Positions 52,880 to 61,387 of a DNA stretch of 64,000 bases are shown one piece after another (positions within the stretch are counted from its first letter, which is position 1; each line of letters starts with the position of its first letter). The notes below the pieces were generated by a model. It worked only from the letters and a program-made list of their open reading frames with translations, ran no database searches and had not been told where the DNA came from. The stretch spans positions 133,016 through 197,015 of the forward strand of contig JANQNK010000001.1 of assembly GCA_028279595.1 (NCBI GenBank), in the 5' to 3' direction. The stretch is from Thermoplasmatota archaeon. GTDB lineage: Archaea; Thermoplasmatota; JAKEGO01. The position numbers and the translations under genes were made by a program.

Positions 52880-53018
52880 GGGTGCCGGACCAGTGAAAAG
52901 TAATGTATTGACGAGAATCCTTTTCACTGGGCCAGTCGATCCCGCAGGATCGACGTAAATAAGCAGGAATCAGCACCATCCTTCGTGTCAACCTGGAATT
53001 GACGTAAGAAGGATGGTG
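52880..53018 (-). repeat. Three-hairpin block with partial tRNA-Gly copy
   Basis: GGGTGCCGGA at 52880-52889 copies the tRNA-Gly 3' end. It is followed by perfect inverted repeats: CCAGTGAAAAG/CTTTTCACTGG (52890-52900 with 52920-52930), GTCGATCC/GGATCGAC (52935-52942 with 52947-52954) and CACCATCCTTC/GAAGGATGGTG (52974-52984 with 53008-53018). The first stem resembles those in the tRNA-Tyr units. The region has no credible reading frame. Confidence 0.65.
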
Positions 53019-53150
53019 CGGGTGCCGGGATTTGACCGTGATGATGCAAAGCATCATCCGGGTTCCTCAAATGGCTGGCTGTTGCCGATAGCATTTGACG
53101 AACACCCTGTTCGAGAGCGGGTTCACATCCGCGACGCACTCCCACTCCAA
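53016..53150 (-). repeat. tRNA-Gly-like structured element downstream of tRNA-Gly
   Basis: Bases 53016-53035 repeat exactly 20 nt of the tRNA-Gly 3' end (53175-53194). A hairpin GATGATGC/GCATCATC (53040-53058) interrupts the T-arm. A second stem, TCAAATG/CATTTGA, follows near 53067-53098. The core at 53098-53126 reads, on the tRNA strand, GAACCCGCTCTC, then GAACAGGGTGTTC, then GTC, and is shared with the Arg element at 20131-20161. The distance from the 3'-copy to the core is 63 bp here and 65 bp in the Arg element. Confidence 0.68.
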
Positions 53151-53175
53151 TGAGTGATCGTTGAAAATTGGGGAG

Positions 53176-53248
53176 TGCGGGTGCCGGGATTTGAACCCGA
53201 GTTATAAGCTTGGCAAGCTTAAGTGATACCAGGCTACACTACACCCGC
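53176..53248 (-). tRNA. tRNA-Gly (GCC)
   Basis: Complete 73-nt cloverleaf on the minus strand. The acceptor GCGGGTG pairs with CACCCGC, and A73 follows. The anticodon loop TTGCCAA, closed by TAAGC/GCTTA, carries GCC. The T-arm is TCGGG-TTCAAAT-CCCGG. No intron and no encoded CCA. A TATA-like CTTTATGA at ~53276-53285 is its probable promoter, which lies inside the end of the disrupted gene at 53234. Confidence 0.96.
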
Positions 53249-54837
53249 AAGTGCTATCCGTGAAAAATGGGCTGGTTCATAAAGATTGCGATGACGATCC
53301 TTGAAGAATAATACAAGAAGTAAAGCTAATATCAGTACCTGGGTACTAAATCCCGGTATTCCATCGTCATCGGAAGAACGAGGTTGATTCTCCACTTCTG
53401 GTTCATATGGGACGGTTACGGAGACGACATCAGTTGTAAATGACTCTCCATGCTCATTGAACGAACATACACGATAGTTGTAGGTAATGTTTCCTGTTGT
53501 CGACTTGTCGATCCACTCCACTGTATCATTGTCATTGGTGACAATGAGTTCGAGAACATCATCAATCTTACCATATGGTCTCCAGTCTTTCTCCTTAACG
53601 ATCCGGTAACCTGTTAGTGGACTTGATCCAGAATCCTTCGGTCTAGTCCATTGTAGTACGTTCCCTGTACCTGGTTGATAATGTACTGTTAAATTCGTTG
53701 GGGAGTCTGGCGCGAATTGGATTTATATCTGAATAGGCTGGTTTCATTGAAAGAAAAGTAATGATAACCGTTCAAATTCGGTGTCTGGATGACTAATCCA
53801 TGAACGGTATATTTTGGCGGATCTATGGCCCCCTTAATTGTCTCGTTCCATATAATGGAATGATGTTCTGTATGAGAATGGTAATGCAATTTCCCAGATT
53901 GAATGAACACTGAAACATTCGGATCTGATAGTGCGTTGCACCCACGATAAACCCGCTCCTTAATTGTCCGGTTCCAAAGAACGATCCCCTCGGTGTCTAG
54001 GCATGTTATCCAAGGTCTAGAATTACCTTTAATCCTGTGGTTCAGGACATATTCTGTTTCATTTATCGAGATCGCAAACCCAGCTTGATCGTATTTGGTA
54101 TCTCCTAATTTATTCTTCCACTCAACATTTCCGTCGGAATCTACTTTCACTACAACAATCCGTGGTATCCTCCCATACGTCTCCAGACCTAGGAATCCTC
54201 CATCTGGTGTCTCATACAATGAGGATGGATAATCGGAGTTATCGGTCCCGTGAGTCTCATTCGAAAATTCTATGCCTGTTTGGTTAATCCTCACCCACCA
54301 AATATCATGACCGCCCTTACCATATGATTCAGTGATCCCAGACACGAAATATCCGTTACTTCTTTCAACAATCCACGCGCCACTCTCGTGATCATTACCA
54401 CCATAGGTTTTATTCCAGCTGATATCACCATCATTTGTTAGCTTGGTTAATATAATACTTGAATCATGAAGGCGAATGTCGTCTGACCCACCGATCAAAT
54501 ATCCGTTATCTGATGTATGGATGAAGGTCTTTGGAACACCCGTGAATTCTGATTTCCAAACAGTTTTAAAATCGCCATCAACAAACAAAACCACACTATT
54601 CCTATAATTATCCGCTTGTGGTGCATTTTTCGTACATAGTATCGCATGACCATTGTCAATCTGGATTATTCCGTTGACATTTACGATCTCCTCCAATATG
54701 GATTTCTCCTCAACAACGATTGGTGTGCCTGCTTGACATTGACCAAGTACCAAAATCGAACATAGAAGTACCAACAGAGGTCCCAACTTCACTCGCGGTA
54801 AATACACAAACGTATTAAATAATCTTTCCAAAGACAT
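53234..54837 (-). pseudogene. Secreted protein with C-terminal fibronectin-III domain, broken by a frameshift
   Basis: The first part (54837 to 53689) encodes a signal peptide (LGPLLVLLCSILVLGQ), then repeated blade-like units (GGYLIGG, GGFLGLETYG) of beta-propeller type. It stops at TAA just after RYKSNSRQTPQRI. One base shift near 53714 restores a frame reading FAPDSPTNLTVHYQPGTG, a fibronectin type III domain, then TGNITYNYRVCSFNEHGESF, an IPGF-type tail (DDDGIPGFSTQVLILALLLV) and a basic end. The C-terminus runs into the tRNA-Gly gene. It is AT-rich. Either a pseudogene or a sequencing error. Confidence 0.75.
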
Positions 54838-54869
54838 GGTATTATTATCATGAATGTTATTACATAATC

Positions 54870-55496
54870 ATGCTCCGTGTGTACGAGATCTTCAGGTCGA
54901 TACAGGGAGAGGGGACCATGATGGGTGTGCCGACGGCCTTCGTCAGGCTCGAGGGGTGCAACCTCCGCTGTCGATGGTGCGACACCAAGTTCGCCTACGA
55001 GGGCGGACGCGAGATGGAGATCGAAGACATCGTCTCGACGGTCGACAAGTTCGGGCTGATGGAGGTCTGCATCACCGGCGGAGAGCCCCTGATGCAGGAC
55101 GTCATGCCTCTGGTCCAGACCTTGCTTTCGAAGGGCTATCATATCCTACTGGAAACGAACGGTTCGATCAGCATCAGCGACTATCTGCTCGACGGCGTGA
55201 TGATCAGCATGGACTGGAAGGTGCCGTCATCCGGTGAGAGCGACGGGATGCTCCTCGACAACCTGGTGCATCTGCGGCCCACAGACCAGATCAAGTTCGT
55301 CGTCGAGAACCCCGACGACCTCGCATACATAGCGAAGTTCCTGAACGATGTCGACATCAAGGCGCCTGCGGTCGTCCAGCCCGTCGGTGGATTGAACCTG
55401 GAATGGCTCGTCGACGCAGTCCTCACGAATGGAATGAATGTCCGCGTCATGCCACAATTGCACAAGTTCATCTGGGGCGAGGAACGCGGAGTCTGA
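54870..55496 (+). CDS. queE: 7-carboxy-7-deazaguanine synthase
   Basis: Radical SAM enzyme that makes CDG, a precursor of archaeosine in tRNA. The Fe-S motif C30-x3-C34-x2-C37 (GCNLRCRWCDTKFAYEGG) is present, and the N-terminus EIFRSIQGEGTMMGVPTAFVRLEG is the family signature. CITGGEPLMQD and LLETNGSISI follow. At 208 aa it is normal length. Other deazaguanine genes (queC, queD, tgt) are not in view. Confidence 0.95.
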   Translation: MLRVYEIFRSIQGEGTMMGVPTAFVRLEGCNLRCRWCDTKFAYEGGREMEIEDIVSTVDKFGLMEVCITGGEPLMQDVMPLVQTLLSKGYHILLETNGSISISDYLLDGVMISMDWKVPSSGESDGMLLDNLVHLRPTDQIKFVVENPDDLAYIAKFLNDVDIKAPAVVQPVGGLNLEWLVDAVLTNGMNVRVMPQLHKFIWGEERGV

Positions 55497-55517
55497 GGAA
55501 ACCATAACTCATCGACA

Positions 55518-56303
55518 TCATCTCTCGGATGCTATATTGAAAATAGCGTGTCGGGCCAGGTGTGCTGCCAACAATGATGTTATCCCAGTATCATATGGCG
55601 GGCAAACTTCGACGATATCTATCCCGGCTATCCGATTCCCAAGATGGGCAATGACGTCGTAGATTACCGTCGAAGGTAGACCATTGGGTTCGGGGTTGCC
55701 TACCCCCGGTGCTTCCGACGGATCTATCGCATCCATGTCTATGGTGATATAGGCTTTATCTGTCGATAGTACGGCGTCCAGGTCAACCATCGAGAGGTCC
55801 ATCGGCAGGGTGGTGACCGAGGTCTCGAAGTCTCCGGCCTCCTCTCTGGACATGGATCTGAGCCCGATGTGTATCACCTTGTGGCCCTGATCGACGAGCC
55901 TTCGCGCCACGGTCGCATGGCAGAACCTCTCTCCGAGGTATTCATCCCTGAAGTCGGCGTGGGCGTCGAAGTAGACAACGTCTAGATCGTGTGCAGAGCA
56001 TGCACCGACCGTTACGGTGTGCTCGCCCCCGAGCATGATGGGCATCTTGCCCGCTCCGAGGATCCTCTCAACGGTTTCGGCCACCTGATCAGGCTCGATG
56101 TCTCCCATGTCGTGGATGGGAACGTCGTCGAGGTCCACTCCGGTCTCGATGTCGTAGGTCTCGAAGTTGTACGAGGCCATCCTGATGGCCATGGGAGCGA
56201 GTCGAGAGCCCTTCCGGTATGACGATGTCTCGTCTACCGGAACTCCGAAAATCACGAAGTCGGCTGCATCGAACTCGGCGTCCGCATCCGCGAACAGTGT
56301 CAT
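55518..56303 (-). CDS. speB: Agmatinase/arginase family ureohydrolase
   Basis: Binuclear manganese hydrolase, 261 aa, most likely agmatinase (agmatine to putrescine and urea). Metal ligands are visible in LGGEHTVTVGA (His), VYFDAHADFRDE (Asp, His, Asp) and ITIDMDAIDPSEAPG (Asp, Asp). The start lies 3 bp after the aIF5A stop, so the two form an operon; putrescine-derived polyamine is needed for deoxyhypusine on aIF5A, which explains the pairing. Family members on other guanidino substrates cannot be excluded. Confidence 0.9.
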   Translation of the reverse strand: MTLFADADAEFDAADFVIFGVPVDETSSYRKGSRLAPMAIRMASYNFETYDIETGVDLDDVPIHDMGDIEPDQVAETVERILGAGKMPIMLGGEHTVTVGACSAHDLDVVYFDAHADFRDEYLGERFCHATVARRLVDQGHKVIHIGLRSMSREEAGDFETSVTTLPMDLSMVDLDAVLSTDKAYITIDMDAIDPSEAPGVGNPEPNGLPSTVIYDVIAHLGNRIAGIDIVEVCPPYDTGITSLLAAHLARHAIFNIASER

Positions 56304-56306
56304 CGC

Positions 56307-56693
56307 TCAGACCCTCGAGATCATTCTCCTGCCGACAGCGTCGATGTACTGGACGTTCTCGCCTGGTACCATCTTGTCCTTGAACTCGTCGGGGATCTCG
56401 ATGTCGAATGTCTCGTAGTTCTCCAGGTCCATCAGCTGGGCGTTGGAACCGGAGAGTGACAGCACCTGGGCGGACCTCTTCTGGATCATCGGGACCTGCA
56501 CCTTGTGCTTGACCGGGTGGACGACGCTCCTCTTCTGGTTGTCGAATATCCCGATGGCCTCGATGCGGGCCTTGGCCTCACCGTGCTTCCCGGGTTTGGA
56601 AGTTGAAATAGCTGAGATCTTGCAGGGTTCTCCATCGATCATCATGTATCTGTTCACCCTGAGTTCACGAATCTCTGAAACCGTCACTGACAT
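56307..56693 (-). CDS. eif5A: Translation factor aIF5A
   Basis: Archaeal homologue of eIF5A/EF-P that rescues ribosomes stalled at polyproline, 128 aa. The hypusine loop is TSKPGKHGEAKARIEA, with the modified Lys near residue 37. The C-terminal OB fold follows (VPMIQKRSAQVLSLSG). I use ATG 56693 (MSVTVSEIRELR). The polyproline-rich products encoded at 1 and 48388 would need this factor. A strong TATA box lies ~33 bp upstream, and speB follows in the same operon. Confidence 0.95.
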   Translation of the reverse strand: MSVTVSEIRELRVNRYMMIDGEPCKISAISTSKPGKHGEAKARIEAIGIFDNQKRSVVHPVKHKVQVPMIQKRSAQVLSLSGSNAQLMDLENYETFDIEIPDEFKDKMVPGENVQYIDAVGRRMISRV

Positions 56694-56718
56694 TGACTCA
56701 CCGGCAGAACAACCCGTG

Positions 56719-56732
56719 AGGAATATATAAAA
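56719..56732 (-). promoter_or_regulatory. TATA promoter of the aIF5A-speB operon
   Basis: The minus strand reads ATTTTATATATTCC here, one of the strongest TATA matches in the window, predicting a transcript start near 56700 and a short leader to the ATG at 56693. It sits beside the end of the flippase gene (56750). Confidence 0.7.
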
Positions 56733-56749
56733 TATTTGGGAATCGCCCC

Positions 56750-58246
56750 TCACTTCATTCCAAGCGTTCTGCGGACCTTTCCGAGGACGGCCTCACGCTC
56801 CTTCGCTGCGAGAACCCCGAAGGACACTGCTATTCCCAGGACGGTGAACAGGAAGAGCGGGACCGCGATCAGCATGGTCAGCATCCTCATCCCCAGGACC
56901 GCCCTCAGTATGAAGAATTCACCCAGGCATGCGAGCGGTCCCAGGGTGATGAGCTTCAGGTATCCGGCGTCGAACGCATGGACCTTGGATCTGGTCACCA
57001 CGTAACCGAACGTCAGCGAGGAATAGAGTGCAAGGGCGGTCGCGGTCGCGATCGCAGAACCTGTCGCACCGTAAAGGGGAATGAGCGCTATGTTGAGCGA
57101 GATGTTCGTGATCGCCCCAACCGCTGCCATGTACATCATCATCCTCACACGGCCCATGGCGAGCATCGTCTGGCCGGACGGTCCGACGAGTATCCTAACG
57201 GTATGTCCGATGGCGAGTATCACGAGGATGATCCACGAGGACGAATATCCACCGTAGAGGAGATTGAGGACCTGAGCCGGGAACAGGAATACTATCATGA
57301 TCGCCGGCAGCGTGAGTGTAGTTATCCATTTCGTTATCCTGATGTACGCCCTCTTCAGCCGTTCCATCCTCTTCTCGGCGTAGTATTCGGACAGGATCGG
57401 GACGTAGATGAACATCATTCCGATGTACAGGATCGGGAGCTTCACCGCGATCCATTGCGCTGTGGTGAACGACGCCACCACCGAGGTGCTCTCGAACCTG
57501 CCGAGGAGGAGAATCGAGATCAATGCATTGGACGTCTGTAGAAGCTCCTGGCCGAGCAGGGGCAGCGAGAACGCGAGGAGCGCTGCATGCATCGGCACCC
57601 ATGACCTCGCCTTCGGCCTGTGTGTGAAGAGGAACCCGATGGCAAGCAATGCCGAGATCCCGAACGCGGCCGCGTATGCAGCCGCGAAATGCTCAACAGG
57701 CGCGTCACGTGACCAGAGGAAGAGGAATGACCCAACTGCGAGAGCCCTTGGCAGCAGGTCGAAGAAGTAGACCTTCGGTCTGACGTCCTTCAGTCCGCGG
57801 AAGACCGCGCCGATCTGCATGATGACGATGTTCGCGGCCAGGTGGAGGCTGAACGCCTGGAACACGACCATCAATCTGTCGTCGTTGAAGACGAACTCGG
57901 CTAGAGGATAGGCCAGGGCGAAGAAACCCAGCGAGAGAACGACCGTCGATCCCGCGGTTATCCTCATCCCGCTCCTGATGACGCTGTTGACCCGCTTCTC
58001 GTCCCTCTTGCCTTTGTAGAAACCGATCTGTCTCGGGATGGCCCTCGCGAGACCGAGGCTGCCGATGGTGAGCAGAAGAAGGCTGAGAGCCTGCGCCAGC
58101 GTGAACATCCCGAACTCTGACTGGTCCACGCTCCTGGCCAGAACGAAAAGAACGATCACCGTGAGCCCGGCCTTGCCCGCCTCGGAGAAGGTGTTGATCC
58201 CGCCACCCTTCGCGATGGCCTTCATGTCCGACCCGGACCCGCTCAT
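56750..58246 (-). CDS. Polysaccharide flippase (Wzx/MATE-type)
   Basis: Membrane protein of 498 aa with about 12-14 helices, of the oligosaccharide flippase family that moves lipid-linked sugars across the membrane. The N-terminus (AIAKGGGINTFSEAGKAGLTVIVLFVLARSVDQSEFGMFTLAQALS) has the family's early G-x4-Y/F-G pattern. Repeated charged loops such as YKGKRDEKRVN and YYAEKRMERLKRAYIR fit the fold. It probably works with the glycosyltransferases elsewhere in the window. A TATA-like GATTAATGC lies ~25 bp upstream, so it is leaderless. Confidence 0.88.
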   Translation of the reverse strand: MSGSGSDMKAIAKGGGINTFSEAGKAGLTVIVLFVLARSVDQSEFGMFTLAQALSLLLLTIGSLGLARAIPRQIGFYKGKRDEKRVNSVIRSGMRITAGSTVVLSLGFFALAYPLAEFVFNDDRLMVVFQAFSLHLAANIVIMQIGAVFRGLKDVRPKVYFFDLLPRALAVGSFLFLWSRDAPVEHFAAAYAAAFGISALLAIGFLFTHRPKARSWVPMHAALLAFSLPLLGQELLQTSNALISILLLGRFESTSVVASFTTAQWIAVKLPILYIGMMFIYVPILSEYYAEKRMERLKRAYIRITKWITTLTLPAIMIVFLFPAQVLNLLYGGYSSSWIILVILAIGHTVRILVGPSGQTMLAMGRVRMMMYMAAVGAITNISLNIALIPLYGATGSAIATATALALYSSLTFGYVVTRSKVHAFDAGYLKLITLGPLACLGEFFILRAVLGMRMLTMLIAVPLFLFTVLGIAVSFGVLAAKEREAVLGKVRRTLGMK

Positions 58247-58357
58247 CGGACCCCGTACGGAATGTGCATTAATCTAGTTTTAGGACCTCTGAAAAAGGTC
58301 TGGCCATCGGTTGGAGCAATACCAAACCTTTAAGAGATGTAGCGGGTTGGTCGAGCG

Positions 58358-60391
58358 ATGAAGGCCGTCGTACTGTTGACCTTCCTGCTGTTGTTCGCAC
58401 TCCCGCAGGCAACCGCCCTTACCGCGACCATGGGAGATTCTACACCCAGTGTCGAGGTGGGAGAGACCAGCTCCATGACGATCACCATATCGACCGACCT
58501 CCCATCCGACGTCAATATCACGATCGAGGGCATTTACTATCATCTGTACTTCCATTCGAACACGACCCGAGCGGAAATGGACATCGGTTCCTTGGACCGG
58601 GTGAGGGATGATACACTCCATTTCATAAACGTCAACGGATCGTTGAACGTTGCCATCCGTCTCGATGCGACCATGTGGACCCCAAGGGGCGAGCACGACG
58701 ACCGGCGTACAATGAACATTACTGTTACTGACGGCGTCGAGACCCACGAACTCAACGCCACCCTCAGGGTCTACCACGACTGGGAGACCGACGTCAACGG
58801 ACTCAAGTTCTTCCTCGCACTCTTCCCTCTGATTTCGATCTTCGTCGGTATCGCATTCCTGAAAAGGGACGGGATGTCCATGTCGGTCATCGGATGGCTG
58901 ATCGCCGCGGTACTGGCCGCCGGCTTCTTCCACACTCCAGGAGATGTCATCGCCGGGGCTACCGTCATCGGCATCCTCAAGGCCTTTGGCATCAGCATCG
59001 CCGTCCTGTTCACCATGCTCATGATCTTCATCATGAAGGAGGTCGGCGCCCTTGACACGATCTCCGACGTGATCAAGCGGATCGTGAGAACCAAGGAGGA
59101 GCAGGCCCTCTTCATCGGGATCGGCTTCGGATCCTTCCTGACATCACTTGGTGTCACAACTCCTGCGATGTTCCCGCCCCTGCTACTCGCGATGGGATTC
59201 TCCCCGTTCGCGGCGGTCATGATCTCGGTCCTCGGCTACAACGCGACGACCTCGTTTGCATTGCTTTCGATCCCGGTGACGATTCCAGCGGAGATCGGCG
59301 GGATCGACGCTGAACTCCTCGCCTGGAAGATATCGCTCTTCCTGCCGGTCCTTTCCGTCATGTTGTCCTTCGCCATGCTCTACCTCCTTGGGGGGAAGAA
59401 ATCGGTGAAGAAGGGGTTCGTACCCGCGATACTTACTGGCCTGGCAGTTGCACTATCCTGTCTCCTTTTCGTCTGGAGTGCATTGCACCCTCTTGTCATC
59501 GGCGGTGTCAGCATCTACGTTCCGCTCAGGATCGTTGGTGTGCTGGCCGGCCTGGTGGCAATGGCAACCATCTACATCTACCACAGGGTGAAGTTCGGCA
59601 AACCGAAGCGGTCCAGGAAGCGGAAGAAGATAGACAAGCGGGTGGCGTTCATCGCATTCTTCCCGTGGATCGTACTGACGATCCTCGCGGCGATCACCAG
59701 CGTGAACGAGGTCCAGCTATGGCTCGAGGACCTCCTGGGGAACGCGGAGGTCATCTCCGTCTTCGCCGACCAGAAGGTCGACCTGAACATTCTCTCACAG
59801 ATCTATACCTGGATACTCGTTGCGACCATAGCGTCCATTCCTGTCCTGAAGCCGACCAAGAAGCAGCTGAACACTGCCTTCACACTCTGGCTCCAGCGGG
59901 GCTGGAAGCCGTTCGTCGCGTTCAGCATGTACTTCGCCATCGCTTACATCATGTTCTTCTCGGGGCTCGAGGTCGTCAGCGGCGCTCTGGTCCCATCCGA
60001 GCATTACGTCCAGTACAACATGAACCTGATCCTGGGAACCAGCCTCGCCGTGGCCTTCGGCACCGGATTCGTCTACGTCGCAGGATCTCTCGGTGTGTTC
60101 GGCGCGTTCGTCGGCGGTTCGGAGACGGCGAGCAACGTCATGTTCCTCGGGGTCCAGAGGAGCGCAACGGACCAGACGGGAACCGACTTCATGACCGCCT
60201 ACGGGGCACATGCGGCCGCAGGTGGGATCGCCAGCGCCATCACCCCGGCGAAGATAACCAATGCCGTCGTCCTCATCGGCGAGGACAAGGCGCTGGAAGC
60301 GAAGGTGATGCGCTCCAACACGCTCTTCGTGATACTCTCCACCATCGCCATCGGCATCATGACTGCGCTGTTCATCTCGTTGAACCTCTGA
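58358..60391 (+). CDS. L-lactate permease-like transporter with N-terminal ectodomain
   Basis: 677 aa. Residues 1-21 are a signal peptide (VVLLTFLLLFALPQATA), and residues ~25-145 an extracytoplasmic beta domain (VEVGETSSMTITISTDL). The rest is a LctP-type permease with ~13 helices. The family pattern GFGSFLTSLGVTTPAMFPPLLLAMGFSPFAAVM and, near the end, GAFVGGSETASNVMF are clear. It likely takes up lactate or another 2-hydroxy acid. The added ectodomain is not usual for this family. Leaderless: CCTTTAAGAG is ~30 bp upstream of the ATG. Confidence 0.85.
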   Translation: MKAVVLLTFLLLFALPQATALTATMGDSTPSVEVGETSSMTITISTDLPSDVNITIEGIYYHLYFHSNTTRAEMDIGSLDRVRDDTLHFINVNGSLNVAIRLDATMWTPRGEHDDRRTMNITVTDGVETHELNATLRVYHDWETDVNGLKFFLALFPLISIFVGIAFLKRDGMSMSVIGWLIAAVLAAGFFHTPGDVIAGATVIGILKAFGISIAVLFTMLMIFIMKEVGALDTISDVIKRIVRTKEEQALFIGIGFGSFLTSLGVTTPAMFPPLLLAMGFSPFAAVMISVLGYNATTSFALLSIPVTIPAEIGGIDAELLAWKISLFLPVLSVMLSFAMLYLLGGKKSVKKGFVPAILTGLAVALSCLLFVWSALHPLVIGGVSIYVPLRIVGVLAGLVAMATIYIYHRVKFGKPKRSRKRKKIDKRVAFIAFFPWIVLTILAAITSVNEVQLWLEDLLGNAEVISVFADQKVDLNILSQIYTWILVATIASIPVLKPTKKQLNTAFTLWLQRGWKPFVAFSMYFAIAYIMFFSGLEVVSGALVPSEHYVQYNMNLILGTSLAVAFGTGFVYVAGSLGVFGAFVGGSETASNVMFLGVQRSATDQTGTDFMTAYGAHAAAGGIASAITPAKITNAVVLIGEDKALEAKVMRSNTLFVILSTIAIGIMTALFISLNL

Positions 60392-60500
60392 ACGGGCGCT
60401 CGTCCCCGAGCCAATCGGGGGACAACGCGTGTCACTAATATCACCCTTGGCGGTGGTCGGTCCGGTAAAATTATCTAATGTCATCGCCTTATCCGGGCCG

Positions 60501-61067
60501 ATGGCCGAACCGATGGTACTGCTCGGAGCCGCCCTTACGGGATTCTGGCTCTTCTTCCCGGCCTACCTGGCCAATCCCTCCGCCGTTCTGTCAGGTCACG
60601 GCACGCCCGTCGACTTCGGCAGGTCGATGGGAGGAAAGCGCATCCTCGGCGACGGCAAGACGTGGTGGGGCCTGATAGGCGGCACTCTCTCGGGCGGTTT
60701 CATCGGCGTCATCCAGATGTTGATCGGAGGACCGACCGGCCTTCCGACCTTCGGCACCACACTCTTTGCTATGATGATACCATTCGTGTTGGCCTTCGGT
60801 TCACTGTTCGGCGACATGCTCGGCTCCTTCATCAAACGCAGACTCGACGTCGAACGGGGTGCGAAGGCGCCGATACTCGATCAGTACGATTTCGTGATCG
60901 GAGCTTTCATCGTCGGGCTGATATTCATTCCGGGATTCATGATCGATACCTATCTGGCCGGGACCGCGATCGCCGGTCTGGTCATGCTATTGGTCGTGAC
61001 TCCACCTCTCCACCGGGCTGTCAACATCGTCGGCTACAAGACCGGGCAGAAGGACGTTCCCTGGTAG
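60501..61067 (+). CDS. carS: CDP-archaeol synthase
   Basis: Membrane enzyme that joins CTP to unsaturated archaetidic acid to give CDP-archaeol, a key step of archaeal lipid synthesis. It is 188 aa with about five helices. The CarS motif GTPVDFGRSMGGKRILGDGKTWWG and GSLFGDMLGSFIKRRLDVERGAKAPILDQYDF carry the catalytic aspartates. I chose ATG 60501: AAAATTATCTAATG at 60466-60479 gives a leaderless start and upstream codons are not conserved. This confirms an archaeal host. Confidence 0.95.
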   Translation: MAEPMVLLGAALTGFWLFFPAYLANPSAVLSGHGTPVDFGRSMGGKRILGDGKTWWGLIGGTLSGGFIGVIQMLIGGPTGLPTFGTTLFAMMIPFVLAFGSLFGDMLGSFIKRRLDVERGAKAPILDQYDFVIGAFIVGLIFIPGFMIDTYLAGTAIAGLVMLLVVTPPLHRAVNIVGYKTGQKDVPW

Positions 61068-61107
61068 AGCTGACGCTGGACCAGTAGATCTTCAGAAATA
61101 GTTCTGA

Positions 61108-61281
61108 TCAGATCCATCCTTTGTTCGCGAACTCCACTATCACGATCGACGCGATGCAAAAACCAACTACCAGCCGCGGATCGATCTTCAGGGCCTTGGC
61201 GTCCTCTGCGTCGAAGTACCGGATGAGTCCAGCGGCAGAGTGGAAGCCTTCCCCCTTCTTCTCCTTTCGCGGTGGTGCCAT
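61108..61281 (-). CDS. secG: Protein translocase subunit Sec61-beta (SecG)
   Basis: Small translocon subunit of 57 aa. The cytoplasmic N-terminus [27 protein letters not shown] is diagnostic of archaeal Sec61-beta, and a single C-terminal helix follows ([16 protein letters not shown]). The ATG at 61281 is preceded by a strong TATA box (ATTTATATAATGC at ~61309-61321). Together with SecY/SecE, not seen here, it would form the Sec channel used by the surface proteins in this window. Confidence 0.92.
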   Translation of the reverse strand: MAPPRKEKKGEGFHSAAGLIRYFDAEDAKALKIDPRLVVGFCIASIVIVEFANKGWI

Positions 61282-61387
61282 GTCGACCGAGAGCCCATTC
61301 TGACTTGCATTATATAAATCTATCTGGGGAACGACATCCCATACAGTCCCAGGGCACCACCGCTCCCCTAGCAATCCTTATTAATCA

